From contig CAZFVA010000010.1 of the NCBI GenBank assembly GCA_964522105.1, forward strand, positions 1-64,000: 64,000 bases of DNA. The letters are read 5' to 3'. Each line of letters starts with the position of its first letter. Position 1 is the stretch's first letter. The notes below the pieces were generated by a model. The model was given only the letters and a program-made list of their open reading frames with translations, had not been told where the DNA came from and made no database searches. The translations under genes and the position numbers were made by a program. Shown here piece by piece: positions 1 through 8,044 of this stretch. This stretch comes from JAGOFO01 sp964522105. Lineage in GTDB: Bacteria; Myxococcota_A; UBA9042; DTJE01.

Positions 1-143
1 TCAGCAAAAGTATCGGTATTTAAATCAGAATCAGCATCAGAAATGCTGTCTTCAACTATAACCGGCGGCTGGTTCTGCGTACCGCAGGACGTCACCATCA
101 GACTTACCGGGACCAGTACCAGGACCACGTTCACAAACCGCAT
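1..143 (-). CDS. Lipoprotein N-terminus (partial, runs off the window)
   Basis: Only the first 47 codons are inside the window. They read as a bacterial lipoprotein signal: Met-Arg start, a hydrophobic Val/Leu stretch, then the lipobox V-T-S-C with the lipidated Cys at about residue 20. After the Cys comes a Pro-containing, then Ser/Asp-rich linker (SDADSD-like). That is the same architecture as other lipoproteins in this window, so it is probably an envelope lipoprotein whose functional domain lies to the left. The domain cannot be seen and no function is assigned. Confidence 0.75.
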   Translation of the reverse strand, partial: MRFVNVVLVLVPVSLMVTSCGTQNQPPVIVEDSISDADSDLNTDTFA

Positions 144-240
144 GAAGTTCCTCGAAGTCAGAACGGGGCGAAGTCTATAACTCCGGGTGGTCGTTTTCAA
201 TGTTTTGACACTTGAAGATTATGAAGGCGGCGGGGACAGA

Positions 241-876
241 TCACTGCTTCGGGGCGGCGTCCTTGATGCAGCGGCGGACATAGTTGATGGCGTCGTTAGT
301 AAGTGGTTCACGGATCAGCATGGCCGGCACAAGGCCACCAGGCTCGGTATAGACTTCGTAACGGACAAAGCAGCCGCCGCCAGGTGCGGGACGGACTTCC
401 CAGCCACCTTGAACTACTGGCATCCTGACGAACCCGGGGTATGGCGGCGGGCCGGATTCAGGGGCAGTCTTGAAGGCGATTTTTCGGATTTCACCATCGA
501 CAAAGCGACGGGCCCGCAGAGTGTAGTCGCGATCTGAAACGACCGGGGTTTTGACTTTGTCGTGGAAAACAATCACGTCAGTGTCACGGCTGATGAATTT
601 CCGTTCAATTACGGGCGGATACGCGTTGTTGAAGACCTGCCACAGGCCTGCCGCCATGGCGTCAGGATCGACCGGCGACTGAGTGTCCAGCCGCGAAATG
701 TAGAAGCCCTTTCGTTGGCCTTCGGCCCGACTTGCCGTGATGCCGTCTTTTGTGCGTTTCACTTCCTTGAAGTCACCATCGGCCGCAAGCGCGGTGGACG
801 ATGTGCCACAGGTGGCAGCAGCCAGAACGGCGCATAAAATCAAGCGAATCAACGATTTTTCGGAACGGCCAAACAT
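241..876 (-). CDS. START-domain (lipid-transfer-like) secreted protein
   Basis: About 211 residues from the chosen ATG at 876. An upstream in-frame Met exists at 924, but the later start puts a clean signal peptide first (short basic N-terminus, Leu/Ala-rich core, cleavage near ALA-ADG). The rest resembles the START / polyketide-cyclase-like fold: a Lys/Arg-rich first strand, the 'RDTDVIVFHDKVKTP..SDRDYTLR' type segment typical of bacterial START proteins (central residues), a WEVRP strand and a C-terminal helix ending near residue 205. Members bind hydrophobic ligands; substrate and partner are unknown here. It is a lone leftward gene; the DNA to its right carries a terminator-like hairpin rather than an operon mate. 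Confidence 0.75.
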   Translation of the reverse strand: MFGRSEKSLIRLILCAVLAAATCGTSSTALAADGDFKEVKRTKDGITASRAEGQRKGFYISRLDTQSPVDPDAMAAGLWQVFNNAYPPVIERKFISRDTDVIVFHDKVKTPVVSDRDYTLRARRFVDGEIRKIAFKTAPESGPPPYPGFVRMPVVQGGWEVRPAPGGGCFVRYEVYTEPGGLVPAMLIREPLTNDAINYVRRCIKDAAPKQ

Positions 877-1016
877 CAAACGACCCCTGCGAACGCCAAA
901 ACTGCGGAAGTCTAAATCATCCAAAGGAAAAGTCCCATTTGAAAGTGCAGCTCCACGAGGGCAATTGGTGATTCGCCATCTTACGCAGACGCGAACCCGA
1001 GCTTCATGAGCTTTTC

Positions 1017-1043
1017 AAAAAGGGGGGGGACAATTTGTCCCCC
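1017..1043 (-). terminator. Intrinsic terminator, leftward
   Basis: On the minus strand an 8-bp stem (GGGGGACA / TGTCCCCC, + positions 1025-1032 and 1036-1043) with a three-base loop is followed by CCC and then five T residues (1021-1017). No leftward gene is visible to its right, so it may end an unannotated small RNA or shield the START gene from antisense reading. The rightward orientation lacks a T-run. Confidence 0.55.
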
Positions 1044-1293
1044 TCCTTTCTCTGACATTCAATACTGCACGCGGCCTCCAGGCTGTACACCCGGCGTATG
1101 AAGCTGCGCGTCCCGGAGTTGAGCAGAGGGTATGTACAAACTGTACCTGCCCTTTTGGTGCCAGCCGTTTAAAATCTAGCAGGAATCTACACTTATCTCA
1201 CCTGTCGACCATGAATCCACACGGGCACGGGTTGCGGGGAGGGGGGAGACAGAAGCAGGAATAATAACAAGCCTTTTGCTTCTTGATAGCTGG

Positions 1294-1321
1294 TTGCCCA
1301 ACCTGTTCCACATGCTAAAAT
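1294..1321 (+). promoter_or_regulatory. sigma70-like promoter of the SUMF1-fold gene
   Basis: TTGCCC (1294-1299), a 16-base spacer, then TAAAAT (1316-1321), giving a start near 1328 and a leader of about 39 nt before the ATG at 1367. The -10 matches consensus in five of six positions, the -35 in four. Confidence 0.45.
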
Positions 1322-1366
1322 TCCCCCGGAGAGTTTACGGTCGTTTGCAGACGACAGTGGTGATTT

Positions 1367-2164
1367 ATGAATCGGATCGAGATGTTGGCGTTGATTGTCG
1401 GGGCTGTGCCTGTGGTGACAATGTCATGTGAAACAGGCACTGCGCCAGTTGAAATGGTCCTGATCCCGGCAGGATCTTTCTGGATGGGTTGCAACGAGGC
1501 GGTGGACGACCAGTGCTCCCTGGACGAGTACCCGTATCATGAAGTCACATTGTCCGCATATTACATGGACAAAACGGAAGTGACGTTAACGGCATACGAG
1601 GAATGCGTAACGGCCGGATCATGCACGGCACCATCTACAGGCGGTGATTGCATCTGGGACACATCCGGGAAGGGGTACCACCCTGTAAATTGTGTTGATT
1701 GGAATCAGTCCAGAACATATTGCGAGTGGGCCGGTAAGCGCTTGCCTACGGAAGCAGAGTGGGAAAAGGCGGCTCGTGGAACGGATGGTCGGAAATATCC
1801 CTGGGGAAATGAAACACCGACATGTGATTATGCAGTGATAGCTGACAGCACACATGCGGAGGGGTGTGGCAGGGCAACTACAAGGGATGTATGCAGCAAA
1901 TCACCCGCGGGGGATAGTCCATACGGTCTGTGTGATATGACAGGAAATGTATGGGAATGGGTGTCAGACTGGCACAGTTATGACTACTACCAGAACGGTC
2001 CAGCTACAAATCCGGTCGGGCCCGAAAGCGGCACAGCCCGGATCATGCGGGGCGGGGGCTACTTCTACCAGGACTTCAGCATTCTGCGCACCTCGATTCG
2101 CGGCAGCAACGTCCAGTCAGGTACCCTCTTCCACCTGGGTTTCCGCTGTGCAAGGTCGCTGTGA
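1367..2164 (+). CDS. FGE/SUMF1-fold lipoprotein, lacks the FGE active-site cysteines
   Basis: A 265-residue protein with a signal peptide and a probable lipobox (TMSC, Cys 21), followed almost at once by the formylglycine-generating-enzyme (SUMF1) fold: 'FxMG' opening near residue 38, the 'HPVNCVDWNQ..YCEWAGKRLPTEAEWEKAARG' core (about residues 104-137), 'YPWGN', 'GNVWEWVSDW' (about 193-202) and the terminal 'RGG..GFRCAR' strand. In true FGEs the segment after R-G-G carries the copper-binding/catalytic cysteines. Here it reads RGGGYFYQDF with none, so sulfatase activation is unlikely. Such secreted FGE-fold proteins are common in Myxococcota and are thought to act as binding or structural domains. 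Its own promoter lies upstream. Confidence 0.85.
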   Translation: MNRIEMLALIVGAVPVVTMSCETGTAPVEMVLIPAGSFWMGCNEAVDDQCSLDEYPYHEVTLSAYYMDKTEVTLTAYEECVTAGSCTAPSTGGDCIWDTSGKGYHPVNCVDWNQSRTYCEWAGKRLPTEAEWEKAARGTDGRKYPWGNETPTCDYAVIADSTHAEGCGRATTRDVCSKSPAGDSPYGLCDMTGNVWEWVSDWHSYDYYQNGPATNPVGPESGTARIMRGGGYFYQDFSILRTSIRGSNVQSGTLFHLGFRCARSL

Positions 2165-2347
2165 GTTCCACTAATTGGGACGGGTACGGCTTCACAGATG
2201 GCGTCAACCGAAAATCGGCCGGGATGCACTACCACGACAGGGCTTCAACATATACAATAGCGCCGGTTTCGGGGCGGTGGCTGGCAGAGGCAGGGCGACG
2301 GCACCGGGTCGATTGCGAGGGCGGACGCAGACAGAAGCGAGGGAACG

Positions 2348-3442
2348 TTGGCAGACCAGATTCCAGAACAGTACCGGCTGGATATGTACGACTTCGAGCT
2401 GCCGGATAGCTGCATCGCGCAGGTTCCGGCGGACAGGCGGGACCATTCCAGGCTGATGTTTCTGCATCTGGATGATGGTGGCCTGACCGACCACGTGTTT
2501 TCAGACATCGTGAATTTCCTGCGGCCCGGCGATTGTCTGGTGCTGAACGATACGCGCGTTTTTCCGGCAAGGTTGTTTGCGACGAAACCTAGCGGCGGGC
2601 AGGTTGAACTGCTGGCGCTTGAGTTTTCTGGCGACAGATTCACGGCAATGTACGGGACTCATCGCGCCCTTAAACCATTGACACGACTGCAGATTCTGGA
2701 CCGGCACATGGCCGCGACTGACACGTTCGTCATAGTTGAAACGGTACATGAAGGCCACGTAAGTTGCAGGCTGGACAACGCACCCAAAGAGGCTGGCGCG
2801 ACCGGACCAACCGACGCCGCCGCCGTCTTTGCCGCTTACGGCCACATGCCCCTGCCCCCTTACATAAAAAGGCAGGATGACGCGCACGATACGCTGGACC
2901 TTGAACGTTATCAGACCGTCTATGCAGAAAACGAAGGTGCGGTGGCCGCCCCGACTGCCGGGCTGCATTTCACGCCGTCAGTGCTGGATGGCCTGCGCGG
3001 CAAAGGCGTCGAAACTGTACAGATAACGCTGCACGTCGGTCCCGGGACGTTCAAGCCGATCCGTACCGAAGATGTCAGGCTGCACGATGTCGGCACCGAA
3101 AAATACATAATTTCGCAGGCCGCAGCCGACGCCATAAACAAGGCACTCGATGAAGGCCGCCGCGTCATTGCTGTTGGCACCACAGTCGTCAGAACTCTTG
3201 AATCGGCCGGCGCATCTGGCCACATCACAGCCGGGATGAACGCGACCAACATCTTGATAACCCCCGGATATCAATTCAAAATTATCCGCGGAATGTTGAC
3301 CAATTTTCACATTCCACGGTCGTCGCTTATCCTTCTGGTGTCGGCGCTGACCGGGCGCACCAGGATCCTTGACGCTTACAAACAGGCCGTGGAACGCGGC
3401 TACAGGTTTTACTCATACGGCGATTCGATGCTGATTCTGTAA
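2348..3442 (+). CDS. queA: tRNA preQ1(34) S-adenosylmethionine ribosyltransferase-isomerase
   Basis: QueA transfers and rearranges the ribosyl group of S-adenosylmethionine onto preQ1 at tRNA position 34, giving epoxyqueuosine. The protein is of normal family length and shows the conserved N-terminus (Y-D-F-E-L-P), 'GDCLVLNDTRVFPARL', 'YAENEGAVAAPTAGLHFT', 'LHVGPGTFKPI' and the C-terminal 'NFHIPRSSLILLVSAL' blocks. The TTG start at 2348 has a good Shine-Dalgarno GAGGGA six bases upstream; an ATG at 2384 begins right at the conserved YDFELP and is the alternative. It is the first gene of a queuosine operon with tgt and apbE; tgt starts 35 bases after the stop. Confidence 0.96.
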   Translation: MADQIPEQYRLDMYDFELPDSCIAQVPADRRDHSRLMFLHLDDGGLTDHVFSDIVNFLRPGDCLVLNDTRVFPARLFATKPSGGQVELLALEFSGDRFTAMYGTHRALKPLTRLQILDRHMAATDTFVIVETVHEGHVSCRLDNAPKEAGATGPTDAAAVFAAYGHMPLPPYIKRQDDAHDTLDLERYQTVYAENEGAVAAPTAGLHFTPSVLDGLRGKGVETVQITLHVGPGTFKPIRTEDVRLHDVGTEKYIISQAAADAINKALDEGRRVIAVGTTVVRTLESAGASGHITAGMNATNILITPGYQFKIIRGMLTNFHIPRSSLILLVSALTGRTRILDAYKQAVERGYRFYSYGDSMLIL

Positions 3443-3477
3443 CGGCACGGCCACTACCGTGCCCGCGAGGCCCTTTC

Positions 3478-4668
3478 ATGTCAGGTAGATTCAGTTTTGA
3501 AGTATTGATGACCGACAAGCGCACCGGCGCCAGACGCGGTCGCCTGCATACGCCCCACGGCACTATCGAAACGCCTTGTTTCATGCCGGTTGGAACCCTT
3601 GGAACTGTAAAGGGAATGTTGCCAGAAAACGTGGCCGAAGCCGGGTTCGGGCTGATCCTTGGCAACACCTATCATCTGACATTAAGACCGGGGGCCGACA
3701 TCGTCGCCATGCACGGCGGCCTGCACAAGTTCATGCAGTGGAACGGCGCAATACTGACCGACTCGGGCGGTTATCAGGTTTTCAGCCTGTCCGACACACG
3801 CAAACTTAGTGATGACGGCGTTTCGTTCAAGTCACACCTGAATGGCGACACCGTTGTTTTTACACCGGAATCTGTCATCGACATTCAGGAAAAGCTCGGC
3901 TCGGACATCGCCATGGTCCTGGACGTTTGCCCGCCATCAACTGCGGGCGTTGACGAACTGGATCGCGCACTTGAGCTTACAACGAAGTGGGCGAAAAGGT
4001 GCGTCGAAGCCAGAACCAGGCAGGATCAGGCCGTTTTCGGGATCGTTCAGGGCGGCCTGGACATCGAGCGTCGGCTTCAGCACGCATCTATTCTGAAAAC
4101 GCTTGATTTTGAAGGTTATGCGATTGGCGGACTGTCGGTCGGCGAGCCCCCGCACCAGATGTACCCGGTCGCGGCGGCAACAGCAGCGGCCCTGCCATCG
4201 TTGAAGCCACGATACCTGATGGGCGTCGGAATGCCTGCCGACCTTGCCAACTGCGTCATGGGCGGCATCGACATGTTCGACTGTGTCTTCCCGACCAGAT
4301 GCGGCAGGAACGGCACTTACCTGACAAGCATCGGCCGCCTGAACATCAAAAACTCGAAGTATCGCGAAGACCTCGGGCCGATCGACCCGAACTGCGGATG
4401 CCCCGTATGCAGTCGCTTTTCGGCGGCGTACCTGCGGCACCTGCTTGTGTCGGGCGAAATCCTGTCCAACGTCCTGAACACCACCCATAATCTGCATTAT
4501 TATTCACTACTTATGACCAGGGTACGGGCCGCGATTGAAAACGGCACACTGCCCGAACTGGCGGCCGAAATCGACATGATTCACGGTCGGGATCCGCTGG
4601 TCCCGGGGATGTCACAGGACACCACGACGCCTGAAGACGCAGTGGCAAACAGCAGGGACACGGAATGA
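3478..4668 (+). CDS. tgt: tRNA-guanine(34) transglycosylase (queuine tRNA-ribosyltransferase)
   Basis: Tgt swaps G34 for preQ1 in tRNAs with GUN anticodons, the step before QueA. A strong GAGG precedes the ATG. Family hallmarks: 'TPHGTIETPCFMPVGT', the catalytic-Asp segment 'ILTDSGGYQVFSL', 'GIVQGGLD', 'YAIGGLSVGEP', 'YLMGVGMPADL', the second catalytic block 'GIDMFDCVFPTRCGRNGT', and the zinc site near the C-terminus (CGCPVC..F..YLRHL..., then a His). Length (396) is slightly above the usual ~375 owing to a C-terminal tail. The stop overlaps the apbE start as ATGA (4665-4668), so translation is probably coupled. Confidence 0.97.
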   Translation: MSGRFSFEVLMTDKRTGARRGRLHTPHGTIETPCFMPVGTLGTVKGMLPENVAEAGFGLILGNTYHLTLRPGADIVAMHGGLHKFMQWNGAILTDSGGYQVFSLSDTRKLSDDGVSFKSHLNGDTVVFTPESVIDIQEKLGSDIAMVLDVCPPSTAGVDELDRALELTTKWAKRCVEARTRQDQAVFGIVQGGLDIERRLQHASILKTLDFEGYAIGGLSVGEPPHQMYPVAAATAAALPSLKPRYLMGVGMPADLANCVMGGIDMFDCVFPTRCGRNGTYLTSIGRLNIKNSKYREDLGPIDPNCGCPVCSRFSAAYLRHLLVSGEILSNVLNTTHNLHYYSLLMTRVRAAIENGTLPELAAEIDMIHGRDPLVPGMSQDTTTPEDAVANSRDTE

Positions 4669-5786
4669 ATCTGAAGGACAAAACGACCATCGTCCGAATT
4701 GTCGCAGGCGTCGTCGCGCTGGTCGCGATCCTTGCGACGTCACTTATCATCAACAGATTCGGTGGCGTCAGTCCCGCGAAACCGGACGCCCCTGAAAACG
4801 TAGTCAGGGAAGGCTTTCTGTACGCAGGCATCCCGGCCAGAATTGAATTTCAGCCTGAACAGCCCGCCATCCCGGTTCGCGATGCCAAACTTATGACCGG
4901 CGCATGGGACCTTCTTGCTAACGTATCAGGCACTTTCAACGCCTACGACCAGACGTCCGAGCTTGGCAGGCTTAACACCGACACGTCCACCGGACCGGTC
5001 AGAATTTCTAATGATCTTGCCAGCGTTCTGGGTATGTCCGGGGCAATCGGACAGGTAACCCGGGGGGCCTTTGACATAACGATCAGGCCGCTGAAAACGC
5101 TGTGGAAACAGGCTGTTAAAACTGGCGTGGCACCGGATCCTGCGGCCATCACAACGGCCCTCGAACGTACAGGATTCAGCAAACTGGACATCGCCCGCGA
5201 CGCCGACACCACATGGACGGTAACGCGCAAAGTCCCCGGAATGGAACTGGATTTCGGTGGAATCGTCAAAGGCTGGTCTGTCGGGCGGGGACTCGATTAT
5301 CTGATGGCCGCCGGTGTCAAATCAGCCCTGGTTCAGGTCGGCGGCGAAATCGCGATTTCCGGCATCGCCCCTGGCGGCGGCCCCTGGCGGATCGGTATAA
5401 AACACCCGCTGGAAAAGGACGCCAACTGGACTGTGCTGTCGATTTCGGGCCGGGCGGCCGTTTCAACAAGCGGTAACTACGAGCAACCGATCAAAATCGG
5501 GAACACCGACTACTATCACATCATAAACCCGTCCACCGGCGAGCCAATTTCAACAGACATTCTTGGAGTTACAGTCGTTGTGACGGCCGGTCCCGACATG
5601 AACGCGATGGCGGACGGCCTCTCAACGGCGTTCGCGGTCCTTGGTGTCGATGAAGCCCTGAAGGTGGCTGAACGCATGCCCGGCGTCGATGTGATGTTTA
5701 TTATCCGGGGCCCGGACGGCAAACCTATCGAAAAAGCCACGCCCGGCTTAGCGAAATTGAAACCGCCCTTACAGGGCGTTATGTAA
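4665..5786 (+). CDS. apbE: FAD:protein FMN transferase (ApbE family), membrane-anchored
   Basis: ApbE attaches FMN covalently to Ser/Thr residues of extracytoplasmic redox proteins. The N-terminus (about residues 9-32) is a hydrophobic anchor without a lipobox. ApbE signatures follow: 'GTFNAYDQTSELGRLN', 'GAFDITIRPL', 'LDFGGIVKGWSVGRGLDYL', 'ALVQVGGEIAISG', 'RAAVSTSGNYEQ', 'YYHIINPSTGEP' and 'VTAGPDMNAMADGLSTAFAVLG'. It overlaps tgt by four bases although it has no known role in queuosine synthesis. The window contains membrane/periplasmic redox genes but no clear Rnf/Nqr flavoprotein substrate. The gene's end forms a GC-rich hairpin (5764-5778). Confidence 0.93.
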   Translation: MNLKDKTTIVRIVAGVVALVAILATSLIINRFGGVSPAKPDAPENVVREGFLYAGIPARIEFQPEQPAIPVRDAKLMTGAWDLLANVSGTFNAYDQTSELGRLNTDTSTGPVRISNDLASVLGMSGAIGQVTRGAFDITIRPLKTLWKQAVKTGVAPDPAAITTALERTGFSKLDIARDADTTWTVTRKVPGMELDFGGIVKGWSVGRGLDYLMAAGVKSALVQVGGEIAISGIAPGGGPWRIGIKHPLEKDANWTVLSISGRAAVSTSGNYEQPIKIGNTDYYHIINPSTGEPISTDILGVTVVVTAGPDMNAMADGLSTAFAVLGVDEALKVAERMPGVDVMFIIRGPDGKPIEKATPGLAKLKPPLQGVM

Positions 5787-5945
5787 ATAAAATCACACGT
5801 TACCAGGGTCGTCCGTCGCGAGGCGCTCCGTTGACCCTGGCCTTATTTTGGCGCATCCCTTCAGGATGCGTCGAACATGTACCTGCGCCCCGAAAAGGGC
5901 GACCCAAACATAGCCCGGGGTAACGAAACCCCGAAAAAATAAGGC
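5764..5945. repeat. Cluster of nested inverted repeats between convergent genes
   Basis: Five stem-loops are visible: CGCCCT/AGGGCG (5764-5778, inside the end of apbE), CCAGGGTC/GACCCTGG (5803-5810 / 5833-5840), CGCATCC/GGATGCG (5852-5858 / 5864-5870), CGCCC/GGGCG (5886-5890 / 5897-5901) and CGGGGT/ACCCCG (5916-5921 / 5928-5933). The last three are enclosed by a 10-bp pair GCCTTATTTT (5840-5849) / AAAATAAGGC (5936-5945). The second hairpin followed by CCTTATTTT could terminate apbE, but the ensemble is far more structured than a simple terminator. A structured RNA or repetitive element is possible. Confidence 0.6.
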
Positions 5946-7942
5946 TACTCCGGGACAAAATCGGTTTCGACGCGGTCAAGGAAGTCCTGCATGATGTCGC
6001 CGGTCGGGCGCTTTTCGTTGGTACGGCATTCTTGCAGAATGGTCTGGAATTCAGCGACAGTGGCCGGGGCCGGGGTCTCTTCGTTCTGCACAGCCTCGAT
6101 GATATCAAGCGCCAGCACACCGGCGTCGCCGTAACGACCAAGCTGATCGGCCCACTTTTGCAGGGCGGAGCGCAGTTCGTCAGAAGGCCCGGGCACCGTT
6201 GTGTCGGCCCACGCATCAGGAATTCCACCGAACGGAATAAACCAGTTTTCACGCAGGAATGACACGTCAATCGGACCACCGGCTTCAACGTCAGCCCACA
6301 ACGCCTCTATCAGAACCGTCAAGTCAGGTGCCATCGTACCGGCAAGCGTCGGCGAACGGTTCACGTCGGCCATGATCGCAAGCGCGCCTGCTGCCATGCC
6401 ACGACCGCCCAGATAATAAGCCATGTTTTCCATCGACCCTTCGGGCCTGTAAGCAACTGAATTCCAGGCGTAATCAGCGCACGTTGCCAACCCCGGAAGC
6501 GATGCGAACGGGAACGGCATCGGATTGAACATAATGCCGTCCAGATGGTCGGCAAGGTCATTGGCGCGTCCTTCGAGTGGCCCCAGGAAAACTCTGGCGC
6601 CGGTATGTTCCAGAACGGGATAATTGTCACCAAGCAACGGCTTCCTTTTCAGCCAGACGCCCACAGCATCGGCATCATCGGACGTGATCGTGGCCGGCAT
6701 AATCTCGGTTCCGGTCCACCCGATGCTGACGTACGCCGGTATCTGCATACCCGCAATTGGCAACGAAACTGGCGCATCAACCGCGTTGGTGAAGTAGTCG
6801 GCCGGCACCCATCCAAGAATCATGTCGGGCATTTCCTGGTGGATCGCTTCAAAGGCCCGTTTTGAAAAATCAATCGTACCTTCATCAAACGTCGCGTATT
6901 CCAATGTGTCTTCCGGCCCCATAACCTTCTGAACGTCATCAAAACTGAGGCTGAAAAGCCGGAAGCCAAGATCGTAAAACAGCCTGATTTTAACCAGGAA
7001 TTTTTCCATATCTACCGAACTGCTCATTATCAGGGACAATGAATCAATCCGAAGTTGAACACCTGGCATCATACCTTCGGCCTTGATCGCCGTGGCCAGT
7101 GTTTCCATCATGTCGGTGTATTCGACCGGCCATTCTTCAGACCAGTAGGCGGCTATCCAGTTCGTGTAAGGATCCATTTTTGCAGCATAAATATACATGT
7201 TGTACTTCATGTCGGCGAGGTGCGGCAGAAGGGCCAGGCGGTCGGCTTCCTTATAGGGCGAACCATAGAACGTTTCAACTACGCCACGGAACTTCGAAGC
7301 CGGAGCATCAACAACCAGCAGCTCAGGGGACGGAATCTCGACGGTTGAAAGAACCTGTTTAACAGTCTTCCAGGCCCACAGGCGACCTGCGGCCGTCGGC
7401 GCAAAAATATCCAGGCGATGCTTTTCATCAGCAACGGCAGACCACCGCACGATGTACGCCTCGTCACTTTGCGGAATATCAGATGCACAGGCGGCCGTCA
7501 CGGCAGCCCACTCGGCAGGACTGTGAATTGTTACGACCAGGCCGGCACTTGCAGCGTCGGACACGCGCGTCAGACCGGCAACACGATTCAAGGCAGACAA
7601 ACCGGCTTCGTCCTGAGGTTCAGCTTCGACCATGAACGACGTGGCCGGCGAAACATTGCTGAAGGAACCGTCGCCCCACGACAATACCCGCCACGGGCAA
7701 GGCAGCAAGCCTGCACAACCGCCAGACAGGTCCGCAGGCGCACAGAATGCCGACGGATCAAAGGGCTCATCGACGTCACCGACATCGATCAGCCCGTCGC
7801 CAACGACATCCGCGACAACGTCAGTCACGACATCGACGCCAACAACATCAGTCAAAACATCTACGTCCGATCCTGTCGGCGAACCTGAACACGCTATCTG
7901 CAACAGGGCCACTACGGCTGCCAGCGAAATAAAACGACGCAT
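5945..7942 (-). CDS. GH84-family beta-N-acetylglucosaminidase lipoprotein
   Basis: A 665-residue exported protein. The signal peptide ends at a near-lipobox (LQIAC, Cys 18; the Gln at -3 is unusual). An Asp/Val-rich linker (about residues 25-62) follows, then an N-terminal GH20b-like alpha/beta domain (about 95-205) and the NAGidase TIM barrel beginning at 'KFRGVVETFYGSPY'. The 'NMYIYAAKMDPY' block and the adjacent catalytic Asp pair D335-D336 in 'SLSFDDV' are the GH84 signature. The family removes terminal beta-linked GlcNAc from glycans or glycoproteins using the substrate acetamido group. A helical C-terminal region (about 470-640) follows. It is monocistronic and convergent with apbE; host-glycan or peptidoglycan-derived substrates are equally possible. 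Confidence 0.85.
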   Translation of the reverse strand: MRRFISLAAVVALLQIACSGSPTGSDVDVLTDVVGVDVVTDVVADVVGDGLIDVGDVDEPFDPSAFCAPADLSGGCAGLLPCPWRVLSWGDGSFSNVSPATSFMVEAEPQDEAGLSALNRVAGLTRVSDAASAGLVVTIHSPAEWAAVTAACASDIPQSDEAYIVRWSAVADEKHRLDIFAPTAAGRLWAWKTVKQVLSTVEIPSPELLVVDAPASKFRGVVETFYGSPYKEADRLALLPHLADMKYNMYIYAAKMDPYTNWIAAYWSEEWPVEYTDMMETLATAIKAEGMMPGVQLRIDSLSLIMSSSVDMEKFLVKIRLFYDLGFRLFSLSFDDVQKVMGPEDTLEYATFDEGTIDFSKRAFEAIHQEMPDMILGWVPADYFTNAVDAPVSLPIAGMQIPAYVSIGWTGTEIMPATITSDDADAVGVWLKRKPLLGDNYPVLEHTGARVFLGPLEGRANDLADHLDGIMFNPMPFPFASLPGLATCADYAWNSVAYRPEGSMENMAYYLGGRGMAAGALAIMADVNRSPTLAGTMAPDLTVLIEALWADVEAGGPIDVSFLRENWFIPFGGIPDAWADTTVPGPSDELRSALQKWADQLGRYGDAGVLALDIIEAVQNEETPAPATVAEFQTILQECRTNEKRPTGDIMQDFLDRVETDFVPE

Positions 7943-8044
7943 GCGTATTTACCATTAAAAATGCCGGGTAAATTTACATTGGAAAGTGGGTCCGGGCAAG
8001 GGGGCGTCAAAACTGCTGAAATACCGGAAAGCGGCCGCCACGCG

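Larger units (their letters stand above)
877..1366. other. 490-bp non-coding stretch between divergent genes
   Basis: No convincing gene is seen here. It holds the START gene's upstream region on the left, a strong GC-rich hairpin with a leftward T-run at 1017-1043, a small inverted repeat AGAAGCA (1251-1257) / TGCTTCT (1277-1283), and a sigma70-like promoter for the rightward SUMF1-fold gene at 1294-1321. A leftward non-coding RNA ending at the hairpin is possible but unproven. Confidence 0.5.

Noticed and set aside
5800..5945. Possible integron attC site
   Set aside because: It is palindromic, but no 7-base core (GTTRRRY) with a matching inverse core was found at the ends, and no integrase is nearby.
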